This document shows, piece by piece, positions 21,546-31,658 of a stretch of DNA of 64,000 nt. Position 1 is the first letter of the stretch, and the number at the start of each line of letters is the position of its first letter. This DNA comes from Mycolicibacterium sp. HK-90 (GTDB lineage Bacteria > Actinomycetota > Actinomycetes > Mycobacteriales > Mycobacteriaceae). The notes beneath the pieces are model-generated. The model saw only the letters and a list, made by a program, of their open reading frames with translations, did no database searches and was not told where the DNA came from. Both the position numbers and the translations under genes were made by a program. The stretch is taken from NCBI RefSeq assembly GCF_030486405.1, contig NZ_CP129613.1, forward strand, positions 3,472,001 to 3,536,000, in the 5' to 3' direction.

Positions 21546-22280
21546 ATGATCAGGATCGGCACCTCCGGCTGGTCGTACGACCACTGGAACGAGGTGCTGT
21601 ATCCGCGCGGTACCCCGGCCAGGTCCAGACTGACCTACTACGTCGGCGAATTCGACACGGTAGAACTCAACGGCAGCTTCTACCGCTGGCCGGCTGACGC
21701 GACCTTCACCGATTGGTGCCGGCAATTGCCCGCCGGCTTCACCATGTCGGTCAAGGCGCAACGCGGCCTGACCCATTTCCGGCGGCTGCGCTCACCGGAG
21801 GCCTGGACGCCACGGTTCGAGCGGTACTGGGATCTACTCGGCACCCACAACGAGGCCCTGCTGATGCAGCTCCACCCGGCCATCGAGCGAGACGACCAGC
21901 TGCTCGACGACTTCCTGGCCCAGCTCCCCCGCCACATCCGGGTGGCAGTGGAACTGCGGCACCCGTCCTGGGACGACCCCGCGGTGTACAAGGTGCTCGA
22001 GCGTCGCGCCGCCGCGTATGTCGTGATGAGCGGGCCCGGACTGATCTGCCGGGAGGTGGCCACCAGCGACCTCGTCTACGTCCGCATGCACGGCCCCGGC
22101 GCCGACGGCGACCGCATGTACGACGGTTCCTACTCCGACGACGCGCTGCGCCGCTGGGCACGGCAACTCCGGCAGTGGGATCACGACGACCATCGCGTCG
22201 TCGTCTACTTCAACAACGACCTCGGTGGCCACGCGGTGCGCAACGCCCGAAAACTCAGGCAGCTGGTGTCGGGCGAGTAG
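21546..22280 (+). CDS. DUF72 (YecE-like) protein
   Basis: A 244-residue TIM-barrel-like protein: RIGTSGWSYDHWNEVLYP at the start, YVGEFDTVELNGSFYRWP, FTMSVKAQRGLTH, AVELRHPSW and late VYFNNDLGGHAVRNA. All standard DUF72 marks are present and length is typical. Biochemical function is not established for the family. It lies between the lipoprotein and a flavoprotein gene with short spacers and may be co-transcribed with both. Confidence 0.85.
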   Translation: MIRIGTSGWSYDHWNEVLYPRGTPARSRLTYYVGEFDTVELNGSFYRWPADATFTDWCRQLPAGFTMSVKAQRGLTHFRRLRSPEAWTPRFERYWDLLGTHNEALLMQLHPAIERDDQLLDDFLAQLPRHIRVAVELRHPSWDDPAVYKVLERRAAAYVVMSGPGLICREVATSDLVYVRMHGPGADGDRMYDGSYSDDALRRWARQLRQWDHDDHRVVVYFNNDLGGHAVRNARKLRQLVSGE

Positions 22281-22291
22281 GCTGAGTTGGC

Positions 22292-23530
22292 ATGACAACT
22301 TCGTCCACATTCGCGATCGTCGGCGGTGGCCTGGCCGGAGCCAAGGCCGCTGAAGCACTGCGGGACAACGACTTTGACGGTCATGTCGTGCTGTTTACGG
22401 CCGAGGAACATCTGCCCTACGAGCGTCCGCCGCTGTCCAAGGAATACCTGGCGGGAAAGAAGACGCTGGACGACTTCACGGTCGATCCGGCCGCCTGGTA
22501 CCGCGACCACAACGTCGAGTTGCGGCTGGGCACCGAGGTCACCGGCGTCGACGCCGCCGCGCACACGCTGACACTGCCCGACGGCACCACCGTCGGGTAC
22601 GACAAGCTGCTGCTCGCCACCGGGTCCGCGTCCCGTCGCCCGCCGATCCCGGGCGCCGATGCCGCGGGCGTGCACTACCTCCGCACGATCGACGACGCCG
22701 AGACCCTGAGCGCCGCGCTGACCCCCGGTTCGACGCTGGTGATCGTCGGCGCCGGATGGATCGGGCTCGAGGTGGCCGCCGGCGCCCGCGGTCGCGACGT
22801 GAACGTCACCGTCGTCGAGACCGCCCGGCTGCCACTCCTGGCCGCGCTGGGCGCCGAGCTGGGCGAGGTGTTCGCCCAGCTGCATCGCGAGCACGGGGTC
22901 GATCTGCGACTCGAGCAGTCCGTGCAGGAGATCACCACCGACGGCGGCACCGCGACCGGACTGCGACTCGGCGACGGCTCGACCATCGCCGCCGACGCGG
23001 TGCTGGTCGCCGTCGGCGCGGCGCCGAACATCGGGCTGGCCGAACGTGCCGGGCTCGCCGTCGGCGACGGGGGTGTGCTCGTCGACGCCTCGCTGCGCAG
23101 CAGTGACCCCAACATCTTCGCCGTCGGCGACATCGCCGCCGCGCAGCATCCGCTGTTCGGGGTGCGCATCCGCACCGAGCACTGGGCCAACGCGCTCAAG
23201 CAACCCGCGGTGGCGGTGGCCGGGATGCTGGGCCTGGGCGCCGGGTCCGACCGGGAATACGCCGAGCTGCCCTATTTCTTCACCGATCAGTACGACCTCG
23301 GCATGGAGTACGTCGGCCATGCACCCGAATATCAGCGCGTGGTGTTCCGCGGCGACGTTGCTGGCCGCGAGTTCGTGGCGTTCTGGCTCGACGCCGACAA
23401 CCGGGTTCTGGCAGGCATGAACGTCAACATCTGGGACGTCCTTGACGACGTCAAGGCGTTGATCCGGTCGAGGGATCCGGTCGACCCAGAGCGCATCGCC
23501 GACCCGTCACAGCCACTGCGCGCCGGGTAG
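22292..23530 (+). CDS. FAD-dependent NAD(P)H oxidoreductase, ferredoxin-reductase type
   Basis: A 412-residue two-dinucleotide-domain flavoprotein: FAD motif IVGGGLAGAKAAEAL, the class mark YERPPLSKEYL, NAD motif IVGAGWIGLEVAA and the second FAD motif IFAVGDIA, followed by a reductase C-terminal domain with HWANALKQ. Relatives pass electrons from NADH to ferredoxins or rubredoxins for P450s and dioxygenases. It resembles M. tuberculosis Rv1869c (from memory). No ferredoxin or P450 gene is adjacent, so the partner is unknown. Confidence 0.88.
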   Translation: MTTSSTFAIVGGGLAGAKAAEALRDNDFDGHVVLFTAEEHLPYERPPLSKEYLAGKKTLDDFTVDPAAWYRDHNVELRLGTEVTGVDAAAHTLTLPDGTTVGYDKLLLATGSASRRPPIPGADAAGVHYLRTIDDAETLSAALTPGSTLVIVGAGWIGLEVAAGARGRDVNVTVVETARLPLLAALGAELGEVFAQLHREHGVDLRLEQSVQEITTDGGTATGLRLGDGSTIAADAVLVAVGAAPNIGLAERAGLAVGDGGVLVDASLRSSDPNIFAVGDIAAAQHPLFGVRIRTEHWANALKQPAVAVAGMLGLGAGSDREYAELPYFFTDQYDLGMEYVGHAPEYQRVVFRGDVAGREFVAFWLDADNRVLAGMNVNIWDVLDDVKALIRSRDPVDPERIADPSQPLRAG

Positions 23531-23680
23531 CTGGAGGCACCACCCCTGCGGTGCGGGCGAAAACCGTGTGGCGCAACAAGTTTCTCGCGGGGTCAGGGGT
23601 ACGCGCTAACGTGCTTGAGACACGTGCCGGTATCGGCCGCCCGTGTGCCACACCCACGACGGCAGGAAGGTGAGCATCCG

Positions 23681-24337
23681 GTGAATGTCGTGCCCGACGA
23701 GCTGACCGGCTCCGAGCAGGCAGTCCTGCTGGTCCTGATGGCCGAATCCCGCCCGGTGCCCAATCCAGAGCTCGAACGGCTCGGGCCCAAGCTCGACAAA
23801 CCCCGGCGTGACCGCCTGAACCGGTTGGGGCTGATCGAGAGCACCGGCACCCGGCCCGTCGTCCACGAACTCACCGATGCGGGCTGGGCGCTGTGCCGGA
23901 AACTGTTGGGCACCGACGCACCACCGCGGTCGACCGGACAGGGCAAGACGCTGTACACGCTCCTGCGCGCGTTGCACCGCTACTTCGAACACGCCGACCT
24001 GGTCCCCGCCGACGTCTTCCTACCCGCCGACGTATCCACCCCCGCGGACGCGTCTGCCCCGGTGCCCGAACCCGACGGCAACCCCGAAATCCAGCTGCGT
24101 AGCGCCTACGCCGGCCTGGCCGCCCGGCCAGGCGGCTGGGTGAGCTTGCTCCGGTTGCGCCAGGCCGTGCCCGAGCTGCCCCGTCCCACCGTCGACGCCG
24201 CGCTGATCAGCCTCTACCGACAGCCCGGCGTCAGCCTGATCCCCGAGGAGAACCAGAAGGTGCTCACCCCCGCAGACCGCGACGCCGCCGTGGAGATCGG
24301 CAACCAGGACAAGCATCTGATCGCGATCGAGTCCTGA
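23681..24337 (+). CDS. Winged-helix protein coupled to dual-ATPase gene
   Basis: The 218-residue product starts at GTG behind AGGAAGG. Its N-terminal part (residues about 5-70) reads as a winged helix: LTGSEQAVLLVLM, PELERLGPKLDKPRRDRLNRLGLIES, then HELTDAGWALC. A Pro/Ala-rich linker (about 110-130) leads to a second helical, winged-helix-like part with LLRLRQAVPELPRPTVDAAL. The stop overlaps the start of the 1080-residue ATPase (TGATG), so the two are coupled and probably act together. I do not recognise a named family. Confidence 0.75.
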   Translation: MNVVPDELTGSEQAVLLVLMAESRPVPNPELERLGPKLDKPRRDRLNRLGLIESTGTRPVVHELTDAGWALCRKLLGTDAPPRSTGQGKTLYTLLRALHRYFEHADLVPADVFLPADVSTPADASAPVPEPDGNPEIQLRSAYAGLAARPGGWVSLLRLRQAVPELPRPTVDAALISLYRQPGVSLIPEENQKVLTPADRDAAVEIGNQDKHLIAIES

Positions 24338-27300
24338 TGGAACTTTCACACCGCGAAGCGCTCAGCGCGCTTCGTCTGACCTGGGCGCCGACTGCCGACG
24401 ATCTGTGGCACTCACAGGGCGCGCTGCACGTGCGCGGCCTGCACGACCGGCCCATGGCCGATGTGATGGCCGCGTTCGGCGACGCCGAACGCGAGACCGA
24501 TTCCAGCCCGCTGGGTGTGGTGGTACGCGGCCCCGCCGGATCGGGCAAGACCCACCTGCTCGGTCAGGTCCGCGAGCAGGTACAGACCAGCGGCGGTTTC
24601 TTCTTCCTGGTCGAGTTGCTCGATGCCGCGAGTTTCTGGCAATCCGCCCGCGCCGGCATCCTGGAAAGCCTGGGCCGCCCGGGCAGCGAACGCGAAACCC
24701 AGCTCAAAGACCTGCTGTGGGAACTGTCCTCGGTGGCCCACATCTCCCGGGCCAATCGCCGCGCCGTGATCGGCGACGACGACCTGACCCCCGAGATCCT
24801 CACCGACTTCGTCAACGCGCTGCACAAGGTCCACCGGCACACCGTCAAACGCGCACACCACACCCTCCGGGCCCTGGTGCTGCTGGGCGCCGGGGACCTC
24901 GAGCTGCAGGACATCGGCGAGGCGTTCCTGACCGGCAGCGGTGAGCAGGAGTCCTGGGGCCTGCCCGCACCGACACTCACCGCGCAGGAATCGGTACGCG
25001 ACATCTCCCGGCTGATCGCCCTGGCGGGGCCGTCGGTCCTGGCCCTCGACCAGATCGACACGCTGCTCGCCCAGTCGGCCGAGCGCACCGAATCCACGGG
25101 TGGGGCATCGGGCGCCGACCCCGGTGAAACCGGCCGCGCCGCGGGCCCCAGCGGAACCGGCCGCGCCGCGGGCCCCAGCGGAACCGCCCGCTCCGCGGGC
25201 CCCAGCGGAACCGCCCGCTCCGCGGGCAACCGAGACCTGGAGCACGTCGCGCACGGACTGATGTCGATCCGGCAGACCATGCGTCGCACCGTCGGCGTGG
25301 TGGCCTGTCTTCCCGCGGCCTGGGAGGCCATCCAGGACCGGGCCACTGCCACGGTCCAGGACCGGTTCCGCACCACCGCACTGTTGCAGGGTCTGCCGAC
25401 ACCGGAGGTCGGCCGCGCCATCCTGGAACGCCGGTTCACGGCCAGCTACTCGTCGATCGGGTTCACCGCGCCGTACCCGAGCTGGCCGATCCTGCCCACG
25501 GCGTTCGACGAGGCGACCCAGTACACGCCCCGCCAGCTGCTCAAGCGCGCCGACACCCATGTTCGACGCTGCCTGGACCGCGACACCGTCGAAGAACTGT
25601 CCCAGCTCACCGGTGAGGTGGCCGAGCCGCACGAACCGGCCTCCGGCGAGACCGCGCACGGCGACACCGGCGAGCTGGACCGCCGCTTCGCCGAGTACCG
25701 GCGCCGGGCGGTGACCGTGGCGGCACTCGACCCCGACGGCGAGGACACCACGATGCCCGGCCTGCTGTCGGCGGCGCTGGATGCCTGGATCACCGAGCTC
25801 GGTGAGGCCGGACAGGCGTTTCGGCCGGATCCGCTCCCGGGCCAACGGGTGGTACTCCATGGGCGGCTGCGTCAGACCCTCGACGCCGCCACCGATGACG
25901 AGCGGCACTGGGCGTTCCGTGCGATCGCCTCGGGCAACGCCGTTGCGGTGCAGAATCGGATTCGGAAAGCCTGGGAGGCAACGGGTTTCAATCCGGACCG
26001 GCGCCAGCTGTTCCTGCTGCGCAACACCGCGTGGCCGAAGGGCGCGAAAACCGCCGTGATGATCGCCGAGTTCGAGGCCGCTGGTGGCCGGGTGCTGCCG
26101 CTGACCGAAGGCGACGTGCGCACCATGACGGCACTGCGCGACCTCATCGACGACAATCACCCCGACCTGCCCGAGTGGCTCCGCCGCCGTCGGCCCGCCC
26201 ACGGGATCGGCTGGCTGCGCGCCGCGCTCGGAGACATCGCCGGTGATCCCCCGCCGCCGGCCCAGATCGACATCGATGCCGAGCTCGCGACCGGACCGAT
26301 CCGTACGCAACCGCCCGCGCCGGTGATCGAACACTCGCCCACCGCGATCACCCTCGGCCTGGACAGCCCCGGCGGCCGTCCGGTGTCGGTCGACCTGGCC
26401 GCACTGCGCAAGCACACCGCGATCTTCGCCGGTTCCGGATCGGGCAAGACCGTGCTGATCCGGCGCCTCGTCGAGGAGTGCGCGCTGCGCGGCGTGTCGT
26501 CGATCGTGCTGGATCCCAACAACGACCTGTCCCGGCTGGGTGCCCGCTGGCCCGAGACCCCGCACGGATGGAACCCGGCCGACGACGAGCGCGCCGACGC
26601 GTACTTCGACAACGCCGAAGTCGTCGTGTGGACCCCGCGCCGGTCCACCGGCCGCCCACTGGCATTCCAGCCGCTGCCTGATTTCGCCAGCGTGATCGAT
26701 GACGACGACGAGTTCGCCGAGGCCGTCGAATCCGCGGTCGCCGCACTCGAACCGCGCGCCCTCATCACCGGGAACACCGCCAAGGCCGAGCGGTCCCGCG
26801 CGGTGCTGCGGGAGGCGCTGAGGTTCTACGGCGCCGGCCGCTCGGTCAGCCTCGGCGGTTTCATCGACCTGCTCGGCAATCTGCCCACCGAGGTCAGTGC
26901 GTTGGGCGGGGCGCAGAAGCTGGCCGCCGAGCTCGCGCAGAACCTGCGCGCCGCCACCGTCAACGACCCGTTGTTCGGTGGCACCGGGACCGCCGCCGAT
27001 CCCGGGGTGCTGCTGACGCCCTCACCCGGCTACCGGGCCCGGGTGTCGGTGATCAGCATGGTCGGCCTGACCAACGACCAACAGCGGGAAGGGTTCGTCA
27101 ATCAGCTGCAGATGGCGCTGTTCGCCTGGATCAAGCGGAACCCGGCCGGTGACCGGCCGTTGGGTGGGCTGCTGGTGATGGACGAGGCGCAGAATTTCGC
27201 CCCGTCCAGCCACACGACGGCCAGCACGCACAGCACCCTGGCCTTGTCTTCGCAGGCCCGCAAGTACGGGCTCGGTCTGGTGTTCGCCACCCAGTCCCCG

Positions 27301-27579
27301 CGCGGGCTGCACAACCACATCCCGGGCAACGCCACCACGCAGTTCTACGGCCTGCTGAACTCCCCCGCCCAGATCGCGGTCGCCAGGGAGATGGCGCGGG
27401 TGAAGGGCGGCAATGTGCCCGACATCAGCAAGCTGCGCTCCGGGCAGTTCTATCTGGCATTGGAAGGCAACGCCTTCCACAAGATCCAGACGCCCTGGTG
27501 CCTGTCACATCACCCGCCGAGCCCTCCGACCACCGATGAGGTGCTGGCCCTGGCACAGCGGGATCTCGTCGCGCGCTGA
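24337..27579 (+). CDS. Large protein with two P-loop modules, HerA-like C-terminus
   Basis: The 1080-residue product has an N-terminal AAA-type module with Walker A GPAGSGKTH (65-73) and Walker B LALDQID (Asp near 238). A variable Gly-Pro-Ser-rich repeat follows (about 264-298). A second module resembles HerA/DUF87 DNA translocases: Walker A GSGSGKT (699-705), Walker B LLVMDEAQNF (Asp 949), and QARKYGLGLVFATQSPRGL with a sensor-like motif. HerA-type proteins form hexameric DNA pumps in repair and in several anti-phage systems. The nucleotide sites look intact. It is coupled to the winged-helix gene upstream, and no nuclease gene is adjacent. Function is unknown; a role in DNA handling is inferred. 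Confidence 0.82.
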   Translation: MELSHREALSALRLTWAPTADDLWHSQGALHVRGLHDRPMADVMAAFGDAERETDSSPLGVVVRGPAGSGKTHLLGQVREQVQTSGGFFFLVELLDAASFWQSARAGILESLGRPGSERETQLKDLLWELSSVAHISRANRRAVIGDDDLTPEILTDFVNALHKVHRHTVKRAHHTLRALVLLGAGDLELQDIGEAFLTGSGEQESWGLPAPTLTAQESVRDISRLIALAGPSVLALDQIDTLLAQSAERTESTGGASGADPGETGRAAGPSGTGRAAGPSGTARSAGPSGTARSAGNRDLEHVAHGLMSIRQTMRRTVGVVACLPAAWEAIQDRATATVQDRFRTTALLQGLPTPEVGRAILERRFTASYSSIGFTAPYPSWPILPTAFDEATQYTPRQLLKRADTHVRRCLDRDTVEELSQLTGEVAEPHEPASGETAHGDTGELDRRFAEYRRRAVTVAALDPDGEDTTMPGLLSAALDAWITELGEAGQAFRPDPLPGQRVVLHGRLRQTLDAATDDERHWAFRAIASGNAVAVQNRIRKAWEATGFNPDRRQLFLLRNTAWPKGAKTAVMIAEFEAAGGRVLPLTEGDVRTMTALRDLIDDNHPDLPEWLRRRRPAHGIGWLRAALGDIAGDPPPPAQIDIDAELATGPIRTQPPAPVIEHSPTAITLGLDSPGGRPVSVDLAALRKHTAIFAGSGSGKTVLIRRLVEECALRGVSSIVLDPNNDLSRLGARWPETPHGWNPADDERADAYFDNAEVVVWTPRRSTGRPLAFQPLPDFASVIDDDDEFAEAVESAVAALEPRALITGNTAKAERSRAVLREALRFYGAGRSVSLGGFIDLLGNLPTEVSALGGAQKLAAELAQNLRAATVNDPLFGGTGTAADPGVLLTPSPGYRARVSVISMVGLTNDQQREGFVNQLQMALFAWIKRNPAGDRPLGGLLVMDEAQNFAPSSHTTASTHSTLALSSQARKYGLGLVFATQSPRGLHNHIPGNATTQFYGLLNSPAQIAVAREMARVKGGNVPDISKLRSGQFYLALEGNAFHKIQTPWCLSHHPPSPPTTDEVLALAQRDLVAR
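25126..25230 (+). repeat. 27-bp tandem repeat inside the dual-ATPase gene
   Basis: Units start at about 25126, 25153, 25180 and 25207; the unit at 25153-25179 is GGAACCGGCCGCGCCGCGGG followed by CCCAGC plus one base, and the others differ by a few substitutions. The repeat is in frame and encodes about four copies of a 9-residue Gly-Thr-x-Arg-x-Ala-Gly-Pro-Ser unit, a flexible linker after the first ATPase module. Copy number is likely to vary between strains. Confidence 0.85.
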
Positions 27580-27619
27580 GTGAGCCGTCGGCCGTGGCCG
27601 CCGGTTCGCCGGCTGGGTG

Positions 27620-29107
27620 CTACAGCAGGGTCGCCGAACCGTCGGGGTGAACCTGCACCTTCGCCCCGGCGATGTCCTGCGACATGGTGGCCGCTGCCGC
27701 CGATTCGTCGACGATCCGGGCCAGGGTGCGCCCGTCGTCGGGCGTGCGCACTGCCAGGAAGGCCCGTTCTGCGGTGCCGTCGCGACCGACCGGGGTGGTC
27801 CAGGATTCCACCGTGCCGGTACCCGACCACTCCACGTGCAGGCGGCGCGTTGGCTCGGCATCGACCTCGGATTGCACGTCCTGCCAACGGAATTCGTGCG
27901 CAGGCGGCTCGGTGCCGTACACCCCGAAACTGTGCTTGGTGAGGTAGCCGCCGTTGGCGGTGATCAGGCCCCGGGCTCCGGGGTTGGCCACCAGGTGTTC
28001 GGCCATGGTGGCGATCGAGTGCGACACGTAGTTGTTCCACGGCCCGCCGGCGAAGGTCAGGCCGCCGGTAACCGTCAGCGGCCGGGACGGATCAGCCAAT
28101 GGCAGGCCGATCTCGGCCGCCGCGACCTGCACCGCGGACGGGAAACACGAGTACACGTCGATGAGATCGACCTCGTCGACCCCGAGACCGGCCAGCTCGA
28201 GCACCCGTCGCCCGGCGATCCGGATCGCCGGCGAGCGGTGCAGTTCGGCCCGCTCGCCGATGGCGTAGGTGTCGTGCGCATCGGTCCCGGCGTACGGGAA
28301 AACCCAACGGTCGGTGGGGATCTGAAGATACGTCGCCTTCTCGACGGTGGTGAGGATCAGCACCGCGCCCTGATTGACCATGTTGTTGGAGTTCATCAGC
28401 TTGGTGTAGGGCCAGCTGATCATCCTGTTGTCCGGACCCGGCTGCCAGATCTGCTCGGCCGGTACGGCATCGCGGCTCCAGGCGTGGGTGTTGCCCGCCG
28501 CCACGGCACTGAACTGTGACCACAACTCGCCGATCCGTCTGCGGTGGGTGTCGCTGCTCTCCCCCTCGGCGATCCGCAGCGCCTGCTCGAACATCGGGTA
28601 CACGAACGCCGGGCGGTCCAGATTGATCCGGATCTCGGCGTCGCCGGCCATCGGCACACCCTCGTGGGCTCCGGGAGCCTCGGGCACCGATTCGTCCTGG
28701 CGCGTCCAGTCCGGCTTGATCCCGCGAGCCCGCAACCGGCTGCGGGTGCGCCAGGTCTCGGCGCCGGCGATCAGCACCGCCTCGGCCCGTCCGCTCTGCA
28801 GGTCCAGGCAGGCCTCGTTCACCAACGACTGCGGGACGTTGCCGCCCACACCCGTGTATCGCGTCGTCGCCTTGTCGGCCCGGATCCGTTGCGCCAGCAG
28901 CAACCCCGGATCCCGGTAGTGCCACGACAACAGATTGACGATCCGCACCGAATCCACCGATTCCAGGACCCGCGGATCGGCGGCAGCCCTGGCCGCCTGC
29001 ACCATCAGATCGACCGGCTCGACCTCCGGATTCTGCTCCCGTTGGTTGACCTGGCCGTAGCCCACCAGTACCGGAGTTCGCGGGTCGAGAGCGCTCGGGA
29101 CCGTCAT
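27620..29107 (-). CDS. Thiolase-superfamily protein, acetyl-CoA acetyltransferase-like
   Basis: A 495-residue protein of the thiolase fold, of the long actinobacterial type similar to M. tuberculosis Rv1867 (from memory). It begins [13 protein letters not shown], has [19 protein letters not shown] where a nucleophilic cysteine would sit, [16 protein letters not shown], and late [19 protein letters not shown] and [16 protein letters not shown] start at ATG 29107; an in-frame extension to 29209 runs into the intergenic region. A classical thiolase cysteine motif is not obvious, so the activity may differ from true thiolases. It converges on the dual-ATPase gene and is divergent from the phosphoketolase. 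Confidence 0.8.
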   Translation of the reverse strand: MTVPSALDPRTPVLVGYGQVNQREQNPEVEPVDLMVQAARAAADPRVLESVDSVRIVNLLSWHYRDPGLLLAQRIRADKATTRYTGVGGNVPQSLVNEACLDLQSGRAEAVLIAGAETWRTRSRLRARGIKPDWTRQDESVPEAPGAHEGVPMAGDAEIRINLDRPAFVYPMFEQALRIAEGESSDTHRRRIGELWSQFSAVAAGNTHAWSRDAVPAEQIWQPGPDNRMISWPYTKLMNSNNMVNQGAVLILTTVEKATYLQIPTDRWVFPYAGTDAHDTYAIGERAELHRSPAIRIAGRRVLELAGLGVDEVDLIDVYSCFPSAVQVAAAEIGLPLADPSRPLTVTGGLTFAGGPWNNYVSHSIATMAEHLVANPGARGLITANGGYLTKHSFGVYGTEPPAHEFRWQDVQSEVDAEPTRRLHVEWSGTGTVESWTTPVGRDGTAERAFLAVRTPDDGRTLARIVDESAAAATMSQDIAGAKVQVHPDGSATLL

Positions 29108-29236
29108 GCCCACGAACCTAGCCGACGCGAAGACGACCGCGTCGGCGGTGTACTTCGTGTGGTGTTGGTTGACCAGTATGAATTCGGGTACCCGGATCGC
29201 GGGCGCCATCCACCGACACCGGCCACTATGGAGATC

Positions 29237-31606
29237 ATGAGCGACGCGACCCTCTCACCGGCACTGACCGACACGGAACTCGACCAGCTCAACGCCTACT
29301 GGCGCGCGGCGAACTACTTGTCCGTCGGACAGATATATCTATTGGACAACCCGCTGCTGGCTGAACCGCTGGCCGCCGAGCACGTCAAACCTCGGCTGCT
29401 GGGTCACTGGGGCACCACCCCGGGTTTGAATCTGGTCTACGTCCACCTGAACCGGATCATCCGCGAGCGCGACGCGAACATCATCTATGTCACCGGTCCC
29501 GGTCACGGCGGTCCGGGCCTGGTGGCCAACGCCTACCTGGAAGGCACCTACAGCGAGGTCTACAGCGGCATCGGAGAGGACAGCGACGGTCTGCGGAAGC
29601 TCTTCCGCCAGTTCTCGTTCCCCGGCGGGATTCCCAGTCACGTGGCCGCCGAGACGCCCGGCTCAATCCACGAGGGCGGCGAACTCGGGTACGCGCTGGT
29701 GCACGCCTACGGCGCCGCGTTCGACAATCCGGATCTGGTGGTGGCCTGCGTGGTCGGCGACGGTGAGGCCGAGACCGGCCCGTTGGCCGCCAGTTGGCAT
29801 TCGAACAAGTTTCTCGACCCGGTCGTCGACGGCGCGGTACTGCCGATCCTGCACCTCAACGGCTACAAGATCGCCAATCCCACAGTGCTGGACCGCATTC
29901 CGGCCGAGGAGCTCGAATCGCTGTTCTACGGCTACGGGTATCGGCCGATCACGGTTACCGGGGACGACCCGGCCAATGTGCACCAGCAGCTGGCCGCCGC
30001 GATGGATGAGTCGTTCGATCAGATCGCGGCGATCCAACGCGCGGCCCGTCTCGACGGCGAGCAAGGACGTCCGCTGTGGCCGATGATCATCCTGCGCACG
30101 CCCAAGGGCTGGACCTGCCCGCGCGAGGTGGACGGGAAGCTGGTCGAGGGCAGCTGGCGCTCCCACCAGGTGCCGTTGTCGGAGACCAGGACCAACGCGT
30201 CCCACATGGCGCAGCTTGAGGAGTGGCTGCGCAGCTACCGGCCCGAGGAACTGTTCGACGCGACCGGTGCACTGCGTCCGGAACTGCGTGCGCTTGCCCC
30301 TTCGGGCACCCGGCGGATGAGCGCCAACCCCCACGCCAACGGCGGAGAGCTGCTGCGAGACCTCGAGCTGCCGAACTTCACCGACTACGCCGTCACCGTC
30401 GACAGCCCGGCCACCGCGACCGCCGAGGCCACCAGCGTGCTCGGCACGTTCCTGCGGGACGTCATCGCCGCCAATCCGGACCGCTTCAGGCTGATGGGTC
30501 CAGACGAGACCGCCTCGAACCGCCTGGGCGCGGTGCTCGAAAAAACCGACAAGACCTGGCAGGCCGAGACCCTGCCCGTCGACGAGAACCTCGCTCCCGA
30601 CGGCCGGGTGATGGAAGTGCTCTCCGAGCACCTGTGCCAAGGCTGGCTCGAGGGATACCTGCTGACCGGACGGCACGGGTTGTTCAACTGCTACGAGGCC
30701 TTCGTCCACATCGTCGACTCCATGATGAACCAGCACGCCAAGTGGCTGTTCAGCAGCTCGCACCTGACGTGGCGCAGGCCGATCGCGTCCCTGAACTATC
30801 TGCTGACCTCACACGTGTGGCGTCAGGACCACAACGGCGCGTCGCATCAGGATCCTGGCTTCATCGACCACGTCGCCAACAAACGTCCCGAGGTGGTACG
30901 CGTGTACCTCCCGCCGGACGCCAACACCCTGTTGTCGGTGGCCGACCATTGCCTGCGCAGCCGCCACTACGTGAACGTCATCGTGGCAGGTAAGCAACCG
31001 GCCTTGACGTATCTGACGATGGACGAGGCCATCGCACACTGCACCCGCGGCTTGGGGATCTGGGAGTGGGCGAGCAACACCACCGGCGAGCCCGACGTGG
31101 TGCTTGCCTGCGCCGGCGACATCCCGACGCTGGAGACGCTGGCGGCGGCCGACATCCTGCGCCGCCGGCTACCCGACGTGAAAGTCCGGGTGGTCAACGT
31201 CGTCGACATCATGCGCCTGCAGCCCGAGTCCGAACACCCGCACGGGCTGTCCGAGCGCGAGTTCGATTCGATCTTCACCACGGACAAACCGGTCATCTTC
31301 GCCTATCACGGCTACCCGTGGCTGATCCACCGGTTGGCCTACCGGCACGCCAACCATGACCAGCTGCACGTGCGCGGGTTCAAAGAGCGCGGCACGACGA
31401 CCACGCCGTTCGACATGGTGATGCTCAACGACCTCGACCGGTTCCACCTGGTGATGGACGTGATCGACCGGGTCGAGGGGCTGGGAGCCCGCGCCGCGGG
31501 GCTGCGTCAGGAGATGGTCGATGCCCGGTTGGCCGCCCGCCATTACACCCGGGAGTACGGCGAGGACGATCCGGCGATCTCTCAATGGACGTGGACCGCG
31601 GTCTGA
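29237..31606 (+). CDS. xfp: Phosphoketolase
   Basis: A 789-residue TPP enzyme that splits xylulose 5-phosphate (and perhaps fructose 6-phosphate) with phosphate to acetyl phosphate and an aldose phosphate. Marks are [63 protein letters not shown] and the TPP site [15 protein letters not shown] sequence. The length matches the family. The start is the second of two close in-frame ATGs (29228 and 29237); the first GGAG serves the second. No acetate kinase or phosphotransacetylase gene is adjacent. It is divergent from the thiolase gene by 129 bp. Confidence 0.95.
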   Translation: MSDATLSPALTDTELDQLNAYWRAANYLSVGQIYLLDNPLLAEPLAAEHVKPRLLGHWGTTPGLNLVYVHLNRIIRERDANIIYVTGPGHGGPGLVANAYLEGTYSEVYSGIGEDSDGLRKLFRQFSFPGGIPSHVAAETPGSIHEGGELGYALVHAYGAAFDNPDLVVACVVGDGEAETGPLAASWHSNKFLDPVVDGAVLPILHLNGYKIANPTVLDRIPAEELESLFYGYGYRPITVTGDDPANVHQQLAAAMDESFDQIAAIQRAARLDGEQGRPLWPMIILRTPKGWTCPREVDGKLVEGSWRSHQVPLSETRTNASHMAQLEEWLRSYRPEELFDATGALRPELRALAPSGTRRMSANPHANGGELLRDLELPNFTDYAVTVDSPATATAEATSVLGTFLRDVIAANPDRFRLMGPDETASNRLGAVLEKTDKTWQAETLPVDENLAPDGRVMEVLSEHLCQGWLEGYLLTGRHGLFNCYEAFVHIVDSMMNQHAKWLFSSSHLTWRRPIASLNYLLTSHVWRQDHNGASHQDPGFIDHVANKRPEVVRVYLPPDANTLLSVADHCLRSRHYVNVIVAGKQPALTYLTMDEAIAHCTRGLGIWEWASNTTGEPDVVLACAGDIPTLETLAAADILRRRLPDVKVRVVNVVDIMRLQPESEHPHGLSEREFDSIFTTDKPVIFAYHGYPWLIHRLAYRHANHDQLHVRGFKERGTTTTPFDMVMLNDLDRFHLVMDVIDRVEGLGARAAGLRQEMVDARLAARHYTREYGEDDPAISQWTWTAV

Positions 31607-31658
31607 CCAACCCGGTGTGACCTGGGTAATTGCGCGGCGCCGGTACGATTGCCGAGTT

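Noticed and set aside
24412..26565. A 717-residue open frame opposite the dual-ATPase gene.
   Set aside because: Composition and lack of motifs indicate an antisense shadow; the sense frame has clear Walker sites.
28544..29236. A long upstream extension of the phosphoketolase frame.
   Set aside because: It is the antisense of the thiolase gene; the family start is at 29237.
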